Source: Oxytricha trifallax
Lineage: Eukaryota > Ciliophora > Spirotrichea > Sporadotrichida > Oxytrichidae
Direction: 5' to 3'
DNA length: 64,000 nucleotides
NCBI GenBank assembly: GCA_000711775.1
Contig: ARYC01017745.1
Location: 43,332-107,331 of the forward strand
Part shown: positions 1 to 11,275 of the stretch, in pieces
How positions within the stretch are numbered: the stretch's first letter is position 1
Layout: every line of letters begins with the position of its first letter
Program-made: the position numbers and the translations under genes
Notes under the pieces: generated by a model
The model's input: the letters and a program-made list of their open reading frames with translations, nothing else
Told to the model about the DNA's origin: nothing
Databases searched by the model: none

Positions 1-675
1 TTGTTTTTTAAAAATTTTAATTAAGTAGTATACCATTATTTATTTATAACAGATGTAGACTAAATATTAATTAACATATTAAATATTTTATATTATCCTA
101 AATTATCTATTAAAATTAAAATCAAATCTCTTGTTTAAAAAGTAAATTATATTTATTCAAACTTAATTACAATATAAAAGATTGACTAGAGATAAAAATG
201 GAATCTAATTAGTTTTAATAAACATATAATTTCCATTATTTTATTTTAATAATTTCAAAATTTAAAATGAAATATTTGTTGCTTTACAATTTATTATTGA
301 TATGCTTAAATAGATTATAAATTTATTTTTCAGCTTTTTTCAAGTAAACAAATAATATGTAATTCATAAATTAAATAATGTTAACTTCATTACATAATTC
401 ATCATCTATGGTCAATAAATTATCTTTGGGAGAATAAGAAATTTACAATAAAGCGCAAAATTTACCACTTACAGGTGAAAAAATGCTCTTAAAGTCTGTT
501 CTGAAAATTTTTAATGTGATTCATGAAAAAGACACATAAGAATTTTAAAGGATTTATGATCTTAAAAAAGAATAATATTGAAATGTTTAATAGTTGAATT
601 TAAAATTTTTAAATTGTAGTTTTAGTTTATTTAAGCAAACTTATTAATTATTAAAATCAAATAAATTTAACACAT
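1..675. other. AT-rich DNA, no gene seen
   Basis: Very AT-rich sequence with frequent homopolymer runs. I see no coding-like stretch on either strand in the ciliate code, no inverted repeat and no RNA-like element. It could be intergenic germline DNA or internal eliminated sequence. Confidence 0.5.
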
Positions 676-1200
676 TACTGTCAAATACTAAAATCAAACC
701 ATCAATCTTGGTACTGACGTAGACGTGTCTGAGTGAGTTGACGTGGCAATTCCATGATGTGATAATCAAAAAGTAGTAAACTCCGAAAAAAATCACTTCC
801 GCTATTACCTAGTCTCCTCCTAAAATCAAGATGTTCCCAGCATGATTTGAACAACATAGCTCATAGAATTAAACTAGATGACAGGAAGTGGAGAAAAACG
901 CTTACCGTTTCAACAGCTGCTGTGAAATATAATCCTTATCCTTTCGCTGTGGTAGTTTACACCCTAATCCTGTGTGGGAAAAAATCCTTATCGCTTTTTA
1001 CAATGGTTTTAGTCTTCTCACTTTTGAAGGCAGAGCGTATTTTCATCCTGCTCCCTATTACCTAGGAAACTGAACTCAAGCCAAGAAAGATCATTTATGC
1101 AGGGAAATCCTTGTGTCTAAGCTCACTCAAGGAGTGTAGTAGCTGACGGATTGAACCCCGCCTACTGGCCACTAATGCGTTGCTTCACTTAAGCATACTT
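676..1200. repeat. Diverged ~520-bp direct repeat, copy A
   Basis: This block is less AT-rich than its surroundings. It recurs in the same orientation at 3276-3790. Matching islands include the start (AAATACTAAAAT followed by ACCATC), the middle (TGACAGG followed by GCTTAC) and the end (GATTGAACC, then CGCCTA, then ACTTAAGCAT). The copies have many substitutions and indels, so the duplication is old. No open frame is shared by both copies. It could be a relic of a dispersed repeat or long terminal repeats of a lost element. The nature is unresolved. Confidence 0.5.
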
Positions 1201-2021
1201 ATATAATATTTTATCAAATTTTTTATTTAAGTAACTAATCTAACTAATTTTTATGATTTCTAAGAGTTTGTTAGAATATTTAATCATTTATATAAAAATG
1301 AATATTGTTACTAAGTAGGTTATTGTATAAATTTAATAATTTGAATTTGAATTTATTTTGTTATACTTTTTGAGAGTTTATTGTAATTTTAGCTAAATTT
1401 ATGAATTTAATTAGAATTGTAAAACAATGAAAAATTTTTATAAAAATAATTATAATTTAAATATCTAAAATCAAATCAAACTATAGAAATACTTATATAT
1501 AAAAATTTAAATTGACTTGATAAGAAATTTTTCACATTTAAGTAAAAGGCCATTGACAATTAGTTTACTAGAACGAAGACAATTTTTATAATTAAGCTTA
1601 ATATAAATTGAAAATTTATTTTTGAAATGTACAACAGTAAAATAAATAATTAATGCCTCAGCATAAGTATTGTATAGTTGATTTAAATTTAAAAACTATA
1701 AAAAACTCTCACTTAATGTAGTTTATTAGAATTCAAATTTATCAAGAGCAGTTATTATATATTTGAGAATTATAGATTGTTTTCTATTTTAGATATATAA
1801 TTAGCTTAACTCTTATCTAATATGATTATTAAAAATATTTATAATTGTTTTAAACAAATATATTATAATGATTTAATTAAACCTAAAGATATGTAAATTT
1901 ATAAAGTATTCAATATTAATGAGATATTTTATATATATAGTAGTTTAAGAAGCATAAAAATTGAAGTAGAAACTTTTAAATAAAATTTAATTAATAAACA
2001 AAATTAAACGAAAGCTATATT
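1201..2021. other. AT-rich spacer, no gene seen
   Basis: AT-rich DNA between the first direct repeat and the MITE. Nothing coding-like or structured was found. Confidence 0.45.
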
Positions 2022-2029
2022 AAACATTG

Positions 2030-2661
2030 GGGCGGTACCTGCCTCACCACCACACTTTTTATATATAAATGTTTTATTCAATAAAGTCATAGTCCTGGTC
2101 TAATTTGGGTTGAAATTCACTATTAAGGTAATAAAAATAATTATTTGCAATACTTAAATATGGTGAAGTTAAAAATAAAGGTACTTTTAATATAATTTTC
2201 ATTTTATTTTAACATGGATTATGGCACAAAATGTTTAGAGCTTTGGGAAATAAATTATAAATTTAAAAATAATTCGTAAGTATTTACTTAACTTGCTCTT
2301 TAATAAAGATTAAACTTGATAAATTACAATATAAAATATAAAATTATTTTGAGCGTATTGTAAATGACCTAAATTCAACCTTAATAAAAAGGAATTACGG
2401 TCATATAAATTCAAAATTGTTGCTAATTATAAAATATTAATCCAAAAATCATTTTTACTTTTCATGCCATTATCCATTTGAAAATATCTAAAATATTATG
2501 ATAAAAGTACACTTTTTTGAATTTTTTTTCTCTTCTTATAAGTTGCTAAATATTATTTTTATTACTTTATTCGTGATTTCAACCCAAATTAGACCAGGAC
2601 TATGACTTTTTGAATAAAATATTTATTTATAAAAAATGTGGTGGTGAGACAGGTACCCCCC
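2030..2661. mobile_element. MITE with ~90-bp inverted repeats and 8-bp target duplication
   Basis: A 632-bp non-coding element. The left arm (2030-2119) begins GGGCGGTACCTGCCTCACC. The right arm (2573-2661), reversed, begins GGGGGGTACCTGTCTCACC. The two stay alignable with few mismatches for about 90 bp, to a shared GTCCTGGTCTAATTTGGG block. The octamer AAACATTG flanks both ends (2022-2029 and 2662-2669) and looks like a target-site duplication. The interior is AT-rich with no transposase frame, so the copy is non-autonomous. Long inverted repeats with an 8-bp duplication fit hAT-, Merlin- or Mutator-like families; the family cannot be fixed without a transposase. Confidence 0.85.
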
Positions 2662-2669
2662 AAACATTG

Positions 2670-3275
2670 TAAATAAATAATTAAAATTATAAAAGCACAC
2701 TAGGCAAGATAGTATGCTGATAACAGAATTGAAAATTATTATAATTAAAATTCAATAAATCTAATTTTTACTAAAATCTAAATAAAAAAAAGAAAACTTA
2801 TTTAACTCAAAATCCAAATTACGATCATTATTAATAAAAAAGGGTTCGTTACTTTAAAAATATTAGCGAGAGAAAATCTAAGGAGATAAGCAATCAGTCT
2901 AATTCTATTCATTAATTTAATTTATATTTCAAAAGAAAAGATAAAATAAGTTTATTAAGAAAAATATTACATATTAATATGTTTGTTTACTTCCACATTA
3001 AAAGAAATTATACATAATAATCTATTAAGAAGAATAAAAAGAAGACAATTATCGGTAATAATATATAATTGAAGAGGTATTTAAAATTTGGAGATTTTTA
3101 GTTTCATTGTTATATTAATTTATACATTACTTGATCCTTAATGAGGGAACTGGAAATTTGGATATGGAATGTTTTATTGTTTAATATATTGAAAAGTTGC
3201 TTGACATGTTTAATTTTATAAAGATTACTCATAAATTATAACAGCAAATCAACTGAATTCAAATTCCATCTTCAA
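2670..3275. other. AT-rich spacer, no gene seen
   Basis: AT-rich DNA between the MITE and the second direct-repeat copy. No frame or repeat stands out. Confidence 0.45.
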
Positions 3276-3790
3276 AAGTCACTGTTAAATACTAAAATTT
3301 AACCATCGATTATAGTAGTTACGTAGAGGTATCCAGAGTGAGATGATGTTGCTAATAATGACATAGCTGTGGTGAAAAAAATTCTTAACCAATTTTATTA
3401 AACCATATTTCAAGTAAAACTCGTGAAAACAACTAGGTTGACAGGTGTGGTTAAAAATGCTTACAATCCCACCTCTGCTTTGAGGGAAATACTAAATGCT
3501 TTTCTGTAGTAGCTTCAGCAATCTAACATGGTTTGAGATAAAAATTCATATCGTTGGCTAGCACAGTTTTTATCTTCTTATTTATGAAGACTGACTACCA
3601 CCTTCATATTGGTAATTATTACTAGAAACTGATTTAAAATAAGGCAGCTTATCTAATTCATGAAAACCCCAAAAACCCAAGATCAATATTAAGAATGATT
3701 GCTGGCAGATTGAACCACGCCTAATAGCTCCTTAAGCGTTGTACTCAGAAGCCCTCTAACTTAGTTTCGATAGACTTAAGCATAAAGAAA
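3276..3790. repeat. Diverged ~520-bp direct repeat, copy B
   Basis: Second copy of the block at 676-1200, same orientation. Islands of identity keep their order, ending with GATTGAACCACGCCTA and, further on, ACTTAAGCAT. Copy B contains GAAAACCCCAAAAACCC near 3662-3678, which resembles a ciliate telomere repeat but has no counterpart in copy A. No coding frame is conserved between the copies. Confidence 0.5.
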
Positions 3791-5424
3791 ACTCTATCAG
3801 AAAGTTTTAACTGAGATTGGAACCTCACCCTGCAATTAACTTCCTAATTAAATATAAAGTTTGGTGTTTTAATGTTATTTCGACTGAAATTTTGCATTTA
3901 AATAAATTTATTATTTCTATTTTAATATCATTTATTTGGATTTAAAAATTATCTATAACCTCTATATTTTAATGTTTAAAAAAGCGAAATAAAAAATCAA
4001 ATTGTAAAAAATATCTAATCTACTTATGTTTGTTTATTTCATATATCATTGATGTTTTATATTTTAAAAATATTTTTAAATATTTATTATTTTCTTAACT
4101 TTTGTAAAATGTAGTATATATGCATCTCTTTACTTACTTCTTTCTTATGAATACTCTTCATTTTTATATTGATCATTTTTTTATTTTGTAAAGATATTAT
4201 TTTCTTAGAATTTTTATCTTCATAGTTAATATTTTTATTTTTATTTTGTTTTATAATCTAATAAATTTATCTGCTTATGATTGATTTTCTCATAATATTA
4301 AACCATTGTATTTTTCAATAATTTAATCAGATATTTCAATTGTATATTTATGAGTTTTTCTCTACTGGAAATCATTTCTTTATTAAATATGTAAAAAATT
4401 ATTAAATATTAGTATAAATATCGAATGAGTTCAAGTATAGATGTGCAATATCAAAATTTCAGTTGAATTTTTGGTAAAAATAATTTATACATTTATTTTA
4501 TATCTACTACTATTACTGTTTACTAGGTGTATACATGCCAGGGATTGCTTTAGTAATATTTTGTGTTCCAATTAATAACTGCTAAGAACTTAATAGGAGA
4601 TATAGGCTCAGTTGGGAGCTAGCACTAATGAAAAAATAGCGTTACCATTGAGTGGAGGAAATTGGTCAATTTGAAGGATTGGTTTGAACATTCCTAGAAT
4701 TAAAGGAAATCAATCATATTTTAAAGCTTTTATTTGGAATACTGAATATAAAATTAGAGTAATTAGATGTCTGAATTGAAAAATGCTAAAGATTCACTTC
4801 ACTTTCATGAGTACATCTGGAATGTTAAATATAAGAGAATAAGAAGTGATATTTCAAGAATAGGGTTGAGTTCCTCAATTGAAAGTCTGAATTGGGGGGG
4901 GGGCTTTATCCCTGAGACAAACTCTTATTTATTATGTTTGATATACATGCTAGAGGGAAACTTGGCTATCTGTGATAATTTTGTAGTGGTATTATAAACA
5001 TTTGTCTTTCCGTTTTATGGCAGTCATAGCTTTAAGTAATTAATTTAATAATTATTTATGTTGAAAATAAAATAACATTTAAAACAAATATGCTTATATA
5101 ATTTTATATTATTCATTCCTCAAATAATTGAATATAGTCCCCAATCGATTTATTGAGTTTAAGTTTGAAAATTAGATAAAAACCTATAAGCATAATAAAT
5201 AACTAATAAATATATACAGCCAATTAAATTTTATCTTTCTTATTTTAACCTATTATTATCATCTAATTGTCATTTTAAAATAAAATTATAATCTTATAAA
5301 TTTTTGATATTTCTCTTCAAAATATAAATTAATTTTTAAACTTAGCAAGTAAGTAAGTAATGACTAAAGGTATATTAAATGCATAATTTCTAAAAATCCT
5401 GTATAAATATCTAGATGTAATTCT
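3791..5424. other. AT-rich DNA with a slightly GC-richer patch, no gene assigned
   Basis: Mostly AT-rich. The stretch near 4560-4990 is a little richer in GC and contains AGGCTCAGTTGG near 4607, close to a tRNA A-box, plus a run of ten G at about 4896-4905. No matching B-box at tRNA spacing and no foldable tRNA body was found. No coding frame longer than chance was seen. Confidence 0.35.
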
Positions 5425-7092
5425 TCACAGTTTCATGCCTTATCTTCTCTCTTCTTGTAAAGTTGTTCCTTCTTCCTCATTCAGATTTTGTAGATTTCTT
5501 TACCTCTCATTGTTAGATTCGTCTTTCTCTCTCATCTTATGGTATATCAATCTTTTCCGATAGGCTCCCTGAATTCTTACGTTCAATCCTGTTTGGTGAT
5601 CGGACTAGTTTGGGTTTGCCTGCTCCTCTTGATGGTTTCTTTGCATCTCCCCGTCATTAAATGTCCTTTTGAATAGGTATTCCTCAACTTCGACATCTTC
5701 TTCGATCATATCGGTGAATCTCCCCTCTTGCTCTGCTTGAATTAGTTCCATTTGCATCTCTGTTCAGTCCTTCAGAATTAACTCATCCCATAAGTCAACT
5801 TGCGAGATCATGTTGATGTTTTGAGTCCCGCTCTTTTCAATCACTGCCTTCCATAGCATTTTGTTCTTCTTCTCCATGATTATTTCTATCGTCTTTTCTT
5901 CTACTGTAATACCCGACTTTCCTATCTCCAGTTTCATGAGACCTACTTCTAGATGAAACATAAGTTAGTATTTATGCATTTTTAACCAGTCTTTGGCAAA
6001 TATCTGAAAGATGGTTTCTCCTGCAAGTTCCAAGGCAAGATGATTAGCAATTAGTATTCCCATCACTCCACAGTCTTCTGGATCTGTGACTTGGTTTGTT
6101 TCTTGTTTAATGAAAATCTTGTAAGCTTTATAAGTTTACCCAAAATCTACATTATTATCATGTTTACTTGTTCTTGGTATTTCTGAATCAAAGCAAGGCT
6201 TTCTATAAATTTCATTGAGTCATAGACCTCCATGATTCCTGTCTCTTTAGCTATTCTTAAGATTATCCAATTCTTGCAGCCTTTGATTTACTTTGGCAGC
6301 ATATTGGGATTATAGCACTTCTTATATTCTCTTCTTCTCTCCAGAATTTACCATTTTCACAGTTTCCAGTTTGTTGATCCAAATGCTTTCTCTACTTGTA
6401 CTATTCCTTTGTCATTCAGGAAGATTTGTAGGAGTATCATTTGTGAGATCTTTTACTTGCTGAACTGAGGCTCTCAAACTTGGCGTAAACATGCCTCCAT
6501 AGTGTTCTCCTGACGGTTTCTTCCTGGAAGCATGTCCTCATATTACTATTTCTCATTTATCACTCTCTAATGGTTCTCTTGCTTCTCTGGCCATAAGTCC
6601 CATTCTCTGATCCTTCTCACTCTAACTTATTCTTTATCATGGAATCTCTTCACCTATGCTTTTTCTATCTTGTCTGGTTCATGGTGCTGGGTCAGCATAC
6701 TATCGTCATCATTCTTATGGTTTGAAGGGTCCATCCATTTTTAGTGTGAATGATTTGTCAAATCCTTAGCATGTTACTTCTGATAGGTCTAATAAGCTCT
6801 TTAGTTTTATCTGGTCTGCTTGGACACACACACACCGATTTATCTTCATGTACATCGAATCTTGTCATCAGGGCTTGGGTTTCATTAATCCTTTTGCTGG
6901 AGTTTGATTGTTTAATCTTCAACTGCTTTTGAAGCCCATTTATTTGTTTAGCGGAACCTTTTTATGTTTGTTCTCTCTTAGTCCCAAAATTTCCTGATCC
7001 TTGCTTCTGTCGTTGTGCTCATATCTAACTTCTTTCCCCTTTTGCTAGAATTTAGCCTTCTGGTTGATGCCATCATCTCTGAATTCCCTCAT
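5425..7092 (-). pseudogene. Decayed ULP1/C48-like cysteine protease gene, probably from a mobile element
   Basis: The minus strand reads as coding in the ciliate code, with several frameshifts and internal TGA codons. One segment (about 6335 to 6075) reads PKQIKGCKNWIILRI and then MEVYDSMKFIE. After a frameshift, the next (about 6090 to 5766) reads DPEDCGVMGILIANHLAL. The order W, then YDS, then DCG with a following hydrophobic helix matches the catalytic core of ULP1-type (C48) peptidases, which have a His-Trp, an Asp and a Cys in that order. Here the His before Trp is Asn, so the enzyme is probably dead. A TGA at 5764 is followed in frame by about 110 more charged codons ending at 5425. Upstream the coding character runs into the inverted repeat at 7168. 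The N-terminal half is charged and Gln/Lys-rich. ULP1 domains occur in several transposon families; which one this is cannot be told. Confidence 0.5.
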
Positions 7093-7167
7093 CTTGTTGT
7101 CAAAGCTTTGGTAGTGACTATTTTAGTATAGATTTTGTCTATTTTGTTCTTCTAATTAGTAAAACTC

Positions 7168-7983
7168 AAGCGAATTAAGTGATTTGAGAGAAAGAATGAT
7201 TGATTAATCAACAAATTTCTTTAATATGTATAATAAATGTACTGTGATATAGTCTTAAAAAGCTCATTTTTCTCTTCATCTTCAGCATCATGATCATGAT
7301 TATTTCTCTATCAAATCTCTCTCGAGATCAGTGCTCATTAGGTTATTTTTCATCATAGTATCAGAAGTAGTACATCTTAAGTTCAATCTGTTTAAATCTT
7401 AGGCACATCTCGATTTAAGAAGGATTTTCTTAGTATCTTTGAGAAGGTCAAGTCTCCATTTTAATCTTTCATTTTTTAATATTTTTGAGATTAAAAGTTA
7501 AGATAATAGCTCTGACTAAAATTTTTTGAGTTTTAATGCTTTGAGATTAATGATTAAACAAGTAGGTTTATTATTTAGAGAAATTTAATTAGTAAGATTA
7601 TAATTACAATTTAATTTAATGTGATTAATTAAAGCTTAGAGCTATTAACTTAACTTTTAATCTCAAAAATATTAAAAAATGAAAGATTAAAATGGAGACT
7701 TGACCTTCTCAAAGATACTAAGAAAATCCTTCTTAAATCGAGATGTGCCTAAGATTTAAACAGATTGAACTTAAGATGTACTACTTCTGATACTATGATG
7801 AAAAATAACCTAATGAGCACTGATCTCGAGAGAGATTTGATAGAGAAATAATCATGATCATGATGCTGAAGATGAAGAGAAGAATGAGCTTTTTAAGACT
7901 ATATCACAGTACATTTATTATACATATTAAAGAAATTTGTTGATTAATCAATCATTCTTTCTTTTAAATCACTTAATTCGCTT
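7168..7983. repeat. Near-perfect 348-bp inverted repeat (palindrome) with ~120-bp spacer
   Basis: The left arm (7168-7515) and right arm (7637-7983) are reverse complements with only a handful of mismatches, mainly near the outer ends. The spacer (7516-7636) is AT-rich. Read outward, each arm is coding-like in the ciliate code: one frame has LERDLIEK, and after a frame change comes DAEDEEKNELFKTISQ. On the left this continues into the protease-like gene at 5425-7092, so the palindrome is an inverted duplication of that gene's 5' part. The high identity means the duplication is recent or kept alike by gene conversion. A transcript across it would form a long hairpin. Confidence 0.9.
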
Positions 7984-8376
7984 TAGATTATTAGATTTTC
8001 TCTTTTAATTAATTATTTTCTTATTTTTAATTATAATTCTCTCCTAAATTTCGCTATTTATATTTTATGTTTGTCAATTCTCATTTATGGATGTTCAAAG
8101 TCTTAATTTATGATTTACATTGATGTTTCTTCACATAGGTTACATTGAAAATCCTTTTTATTTTCTAAAAGTATCCTTAGGTCTCTCGTCCTCTTATTCT
8201 GTCGTCTAGTAAGACCATATTTGCAATGGTTTAAATTTGTATTTTAAAACTAAGGTCTATTAACCTGTAGTCTCTTAAGCTTTTTTTAAATTTTGTTTGG
8301 TCCCCAGCTTCGTTCATTAAATGACAACTCATTGGTTAAGTTTACAAATGTTTTGTGGACATTGCATTAGTAGCTC
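7984..8376. other. Spacer between palindrome and TBE copy 1
   Basis: AT-rich at its left end and more mixed near 8150-8376. TBE copy 1 is inserted at its right edge, so this DNA was once contiguous with the retrotransposon 3' end at 12424. It may include the retrotransposon 3' untranslated region. No protein frame recognised. Confidence 0.4.
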
Positions 8377-8518
8377 ATTCAAAACCCCAAAACCCCTTAG
8401 TGAGGTTTATAAGTGCTTTGATTTGTAGGGTATAGTTGGGGTCTTATTGGGGTTAGTAGACAAAATGCAGGTTTTATGTGAATTTAATGAATATTTAATG
8501 AGTATTAGTGTTATTAAT

Positions 8519-9968
8519 TCAAACAAATTTTATCTGTTTATCTTTATTGTATCTTTTGAACTATGCTCTCTCTAGTGGGTCAAGGATATCATCTAATGTT
8601 TATCGAGGATAGTTTGGAGCTCTCACGATTATCATCTCTACTATGCTTTTAATTTCTTTGCAGACATCTTCTTACTTTATGTGTTTCTAAGCCAAACTTA
8701 TTGATTGCTTTTCATGTTTAGTACCAAAGTAAGACATACTTTCCATATCACTTTCTAATATTATTGCAGCTACTGCCCAAACATCCCATTAGACAGAACC
8801 ATTTGTCCACTTCTCTCTTATTGGGAAGTATCCTGGAGTCCCAAGTACTTATGCTAAAGTAACGATCTCTTATCTTAAAGCTCTATTGAAATCGATTACA
8901 ACTACTTCTAATGGGCAGAGATTCAGCATTACATTTTCAGGCTTCAAATCTCTAAGACCATACTCAAGTTCATGCAACTCCTTGACACCCTTTATCATTT
9001 CTGAAAGTATATCGTTTAAATCTTCGGGGTATCGATTATGATAGAGATAGTCTCTCAAAGTCATTTCAAATTTCTTGAGTCTTAGTGCGATAAAACAATA
9101 GCTTAATATGACACCATCTAACTTAAGCAAATTCTTGCAATCTTTTCTTTAGGCCTCTCTAAGAACCATGTATTCATTAGCAAACTCGTTCTAATACTGT
9201 TGGTTCTTAAGGAGATAACTGAAGGGATACACCTTGTATGCATACTCATCAACTACTATAAGCTTTGCTTTTGCAGGCACGTTTATATTCAAGTAGTTTT
9301 CAATACAAGTGCTGAGGTCAACTGCATTTAATGCTGGTATATTCATAGCTTTCGCTTAGAAGCATGCTGAAATTGTATTGCCTACTGGTTGGTTCATCGA
9401 TTCAAATCGCTTCTGCCTCTTGTGTTTCTCCTGCTGCTCTCTTTATTATTCAAGAGTATTAGATTTTCTTTTAGCTGGTACTAGTTTTTTAGTCTCTTAA
9501 TCTTCAATCAAGAACTCGCTGAGGTGATGCTTTTGCATATGCCTTTTAACTTTAGCTGAGTGAGTATATGATTTCATGCATGTCGTACACTAATACCTAC
9601 CATCTACCTTTTCATGCTTGAAATAGATCTTGGCTTTGCCAGAGTGTACCTCTTTAAGGTGTCTCTTCAAGCTTTGTTCAGTTGAGAAATGATTCTAGCA
9701 GTCTTCACATTAATATGTTAATTATCTTTTCCATTGGTAGCTGTTCTTTTAGCTACTCGACATAATCAATTTAAGTTTAAACCCCTATCTCTGCACTCTC
9801 CTTCTTGTTTAATACTTCTATGATAAAAATCTCTAATTCAAATTCAAGAGTTCTTAGCTCTACCTCCCTCTCAACATAAATAATTTCAGGCTTTTTAGTT
9901 GAGCCAAAGTTTTGCTATGATTATCCTGTACCAACAAAGTTTGCTTTACGATTTAAGTTAGCCGCCAT
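8519..9968 (-). pseudogene. TBE 57-kDa gene (C2H2 zinc fingers + kinase-like domain), frameshifted
   Basis: Homologous along its length to the open copy at 53192-54640. It starts at ATG 9968 (MAANLN) and ends at TGA 8519. Two C2H2 fingers are followed by a charged linker and a protein-kinase-like C-terminal domain. One extra base near 9715, just before finger 1, shifts the frame, and the total length is not a multiple of three. The catalytic-loop motif reads GLRDLKPEN where copy 2 has VHRDLKPEN, so the HRD histidine is also lost. The DFG position is DFN, as in copy 2. In-frame TAA and TAG read as Gln. In TBE elements this protein is thought to act with the transposase, but its exact role is unknown to me. 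Transcription would start in the GGTAC-rich spacer shared with the 22-kDa gene. Confidence 0.85.
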
Positions 9969-10139
9969 GTTTAAATTCAAATTTAAATTTCTATTACAAA
10001 GCTCTAATAACCTAACTAGTTATAGTTACTCTGTATAATACCTTCCATAGCAACAATAATGGTTGATTTTGAGGTGCAAGAGATCATATTTATAGTAAGT
10101 TTATAACTATTAATTTTCTAATTTCATGCTTAATATTTT

Positions 10140-10345
10140 TAATTTTGGTACCAACCTAGAAAAATTGAGGTTGGTACTGGTACCAATTAGGTTTTGAACC
10201 ATTTTGGAACTTTTCCATTAAAACCTCATTAGTTTAAAACTAGGTACTAATTAAGTTTTGGTACTATTAAATTGGTACCAATTAAAATTAAACGAATTTA
10301 GTACCAGTACTAATTAAATTTAAACAAATTTAGTACTAATTTAAT
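10140..10345. promoter_or_regulatory. GGTAC-rich spacer between divergent TBE genes (copy 1)
   Basis: About nine copies of RGTACY, often extended to GGTACCAATT or GTACTAATTAA, cluster in 200 bp between the 57-kDa gene (leftward) and the 22-kDa gene (rightward). GGTACC is self-complementary, so each site reads the same on both strands. The same cluster is present in copy 2 at 52795-53020. The position suggests a shared two-way promoter or protein-binding region; binding is inferred, not shown. Confidence 0.5.
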
Positions 10346-10533
10346 GGAACTAAATTGATAAAAATGGAGCTCAATCTCTGCAGTTTGTTACAGCTTCTGC
10401 AAACTTTCTCCACGTATCTTTGCAGGGTTGACCTCCTATAAGATGCCCATATTTAATAGTAAGTTTTTAAATAATAGGATCCAGAAGTCTATAAATTATA
10501 ATTTGAAATTCATTTATAGGAAGAGGAACAAAG

Positions 10534-11269
10534 ATGGAATCACTCAATGATCAAATGAAAAGAGTTGAGGCTCAAGAAATGATCTCAAGATTCAGAAGTA
10601 AGGAAGATCTCTATCGATACCTAACTTTACATGGTAAGATAACTTGATGACTATTAACATATTATACAGTTGGTTTATTCCTTCCAACGATGGAAGGTAC
10701 AAAAATTTCATTCTTGAAAGCAATACTTTGCGAGGAGAAGAAAGCTTTTAAAAATAAAGAGATTAAACTAATAGAAATTCCCAACTACCCTGAGATTTCA
10801 GTCACTAATCTTTATGAGGATGCCATGTAAGATGAGGAAGTGGCAGTTTACCTTCCTACAAAGAAACAACTCTCTAATAAACTACCAGAGAGGAACTTTT
10901 TCTTTGGTGTTCTTGGTACAATAAAAGAGGAGTATCTCAGAGAAATAATTGAAGAAGCACATAAGAAACGATATTCTATCTCTCCTGAAGACTAGAAGAA
11001 GCAAGGCATTCTAATAAGCTCAGCTTGGCTAGAGGAACTTAAGAAGCATCCTTATCTTTCAAGTAAGCTTTGACATATAACTTTGTAGGAAAATCTGGCA
11101 CTGGTATATATCTTATGAAAGAGCATGCTAAGGTTCATAGAGATAGAAAACAGCAGACAGTTCATTAAGTAAGCAAGAGACTTTATAAAGATGTTTAAAA
11201 GCCTGAAGATATGAACATAGATGCAGGAGATTGCAGCCAAATCCATTTAAGGGTCCATTTAATATGTGA
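10534..11269 (+). CDS. TBE 22-kDa protein gene with two tiny introns (copy 1, altered C-terminus)
   Basis: Exon 1 (10534-10633) encodes MESLNDQMKRVEAQEM and on. Intron 1 (10634-10669, 36 bp) is GTAAGAT..ATACAG. Exon 2 (10670-11062) includes IPNYPEISVTNLYEDAM and FFFGVLGTIKEEYL. Intron 2 (11063-11088, 26 bp) is GTAAGCT..TTGTAG. Exon 3 begins RKSGTGIYLMKEHAKVHRDR. Intron limits are supported by copies 2 and 3. After MNIDAGD the sequence lacks about 50 bp present in copy 2, which changes the last residues and possibly the frame of the stop; the end given is the position homologous to the copy 2 stop. No domain is recognised. The protein is charged, with no membrane segment. The gene converges on the transposase gene with only a few bases between the stop positions. 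Confidence 0.8.
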
Positions 11270-11275
11270 ACTATT

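Noticed and set aside
847-1065. Short standard-code open frames here and through the window
   Set aside because: Most are fragments because TAA and TAG code for Gln in this organism, or are chance frames in AT-rich DNA. Only those fitting ciliate-code genes were kept.
3662-3678. GAAAACCCCAAAAACCC, telomere or TBE-end look-alike
   Set aside because: No following TBE terminal sequence (TTAGTGAGG) and no inverted partner. Probably chance or an isolated remnant.
4607-4618. AGGCTCAGTTGG, a near-perfect tRNA A-box
   Set aside because: No B-box at the right distance and no cloverleaf could be drawn.
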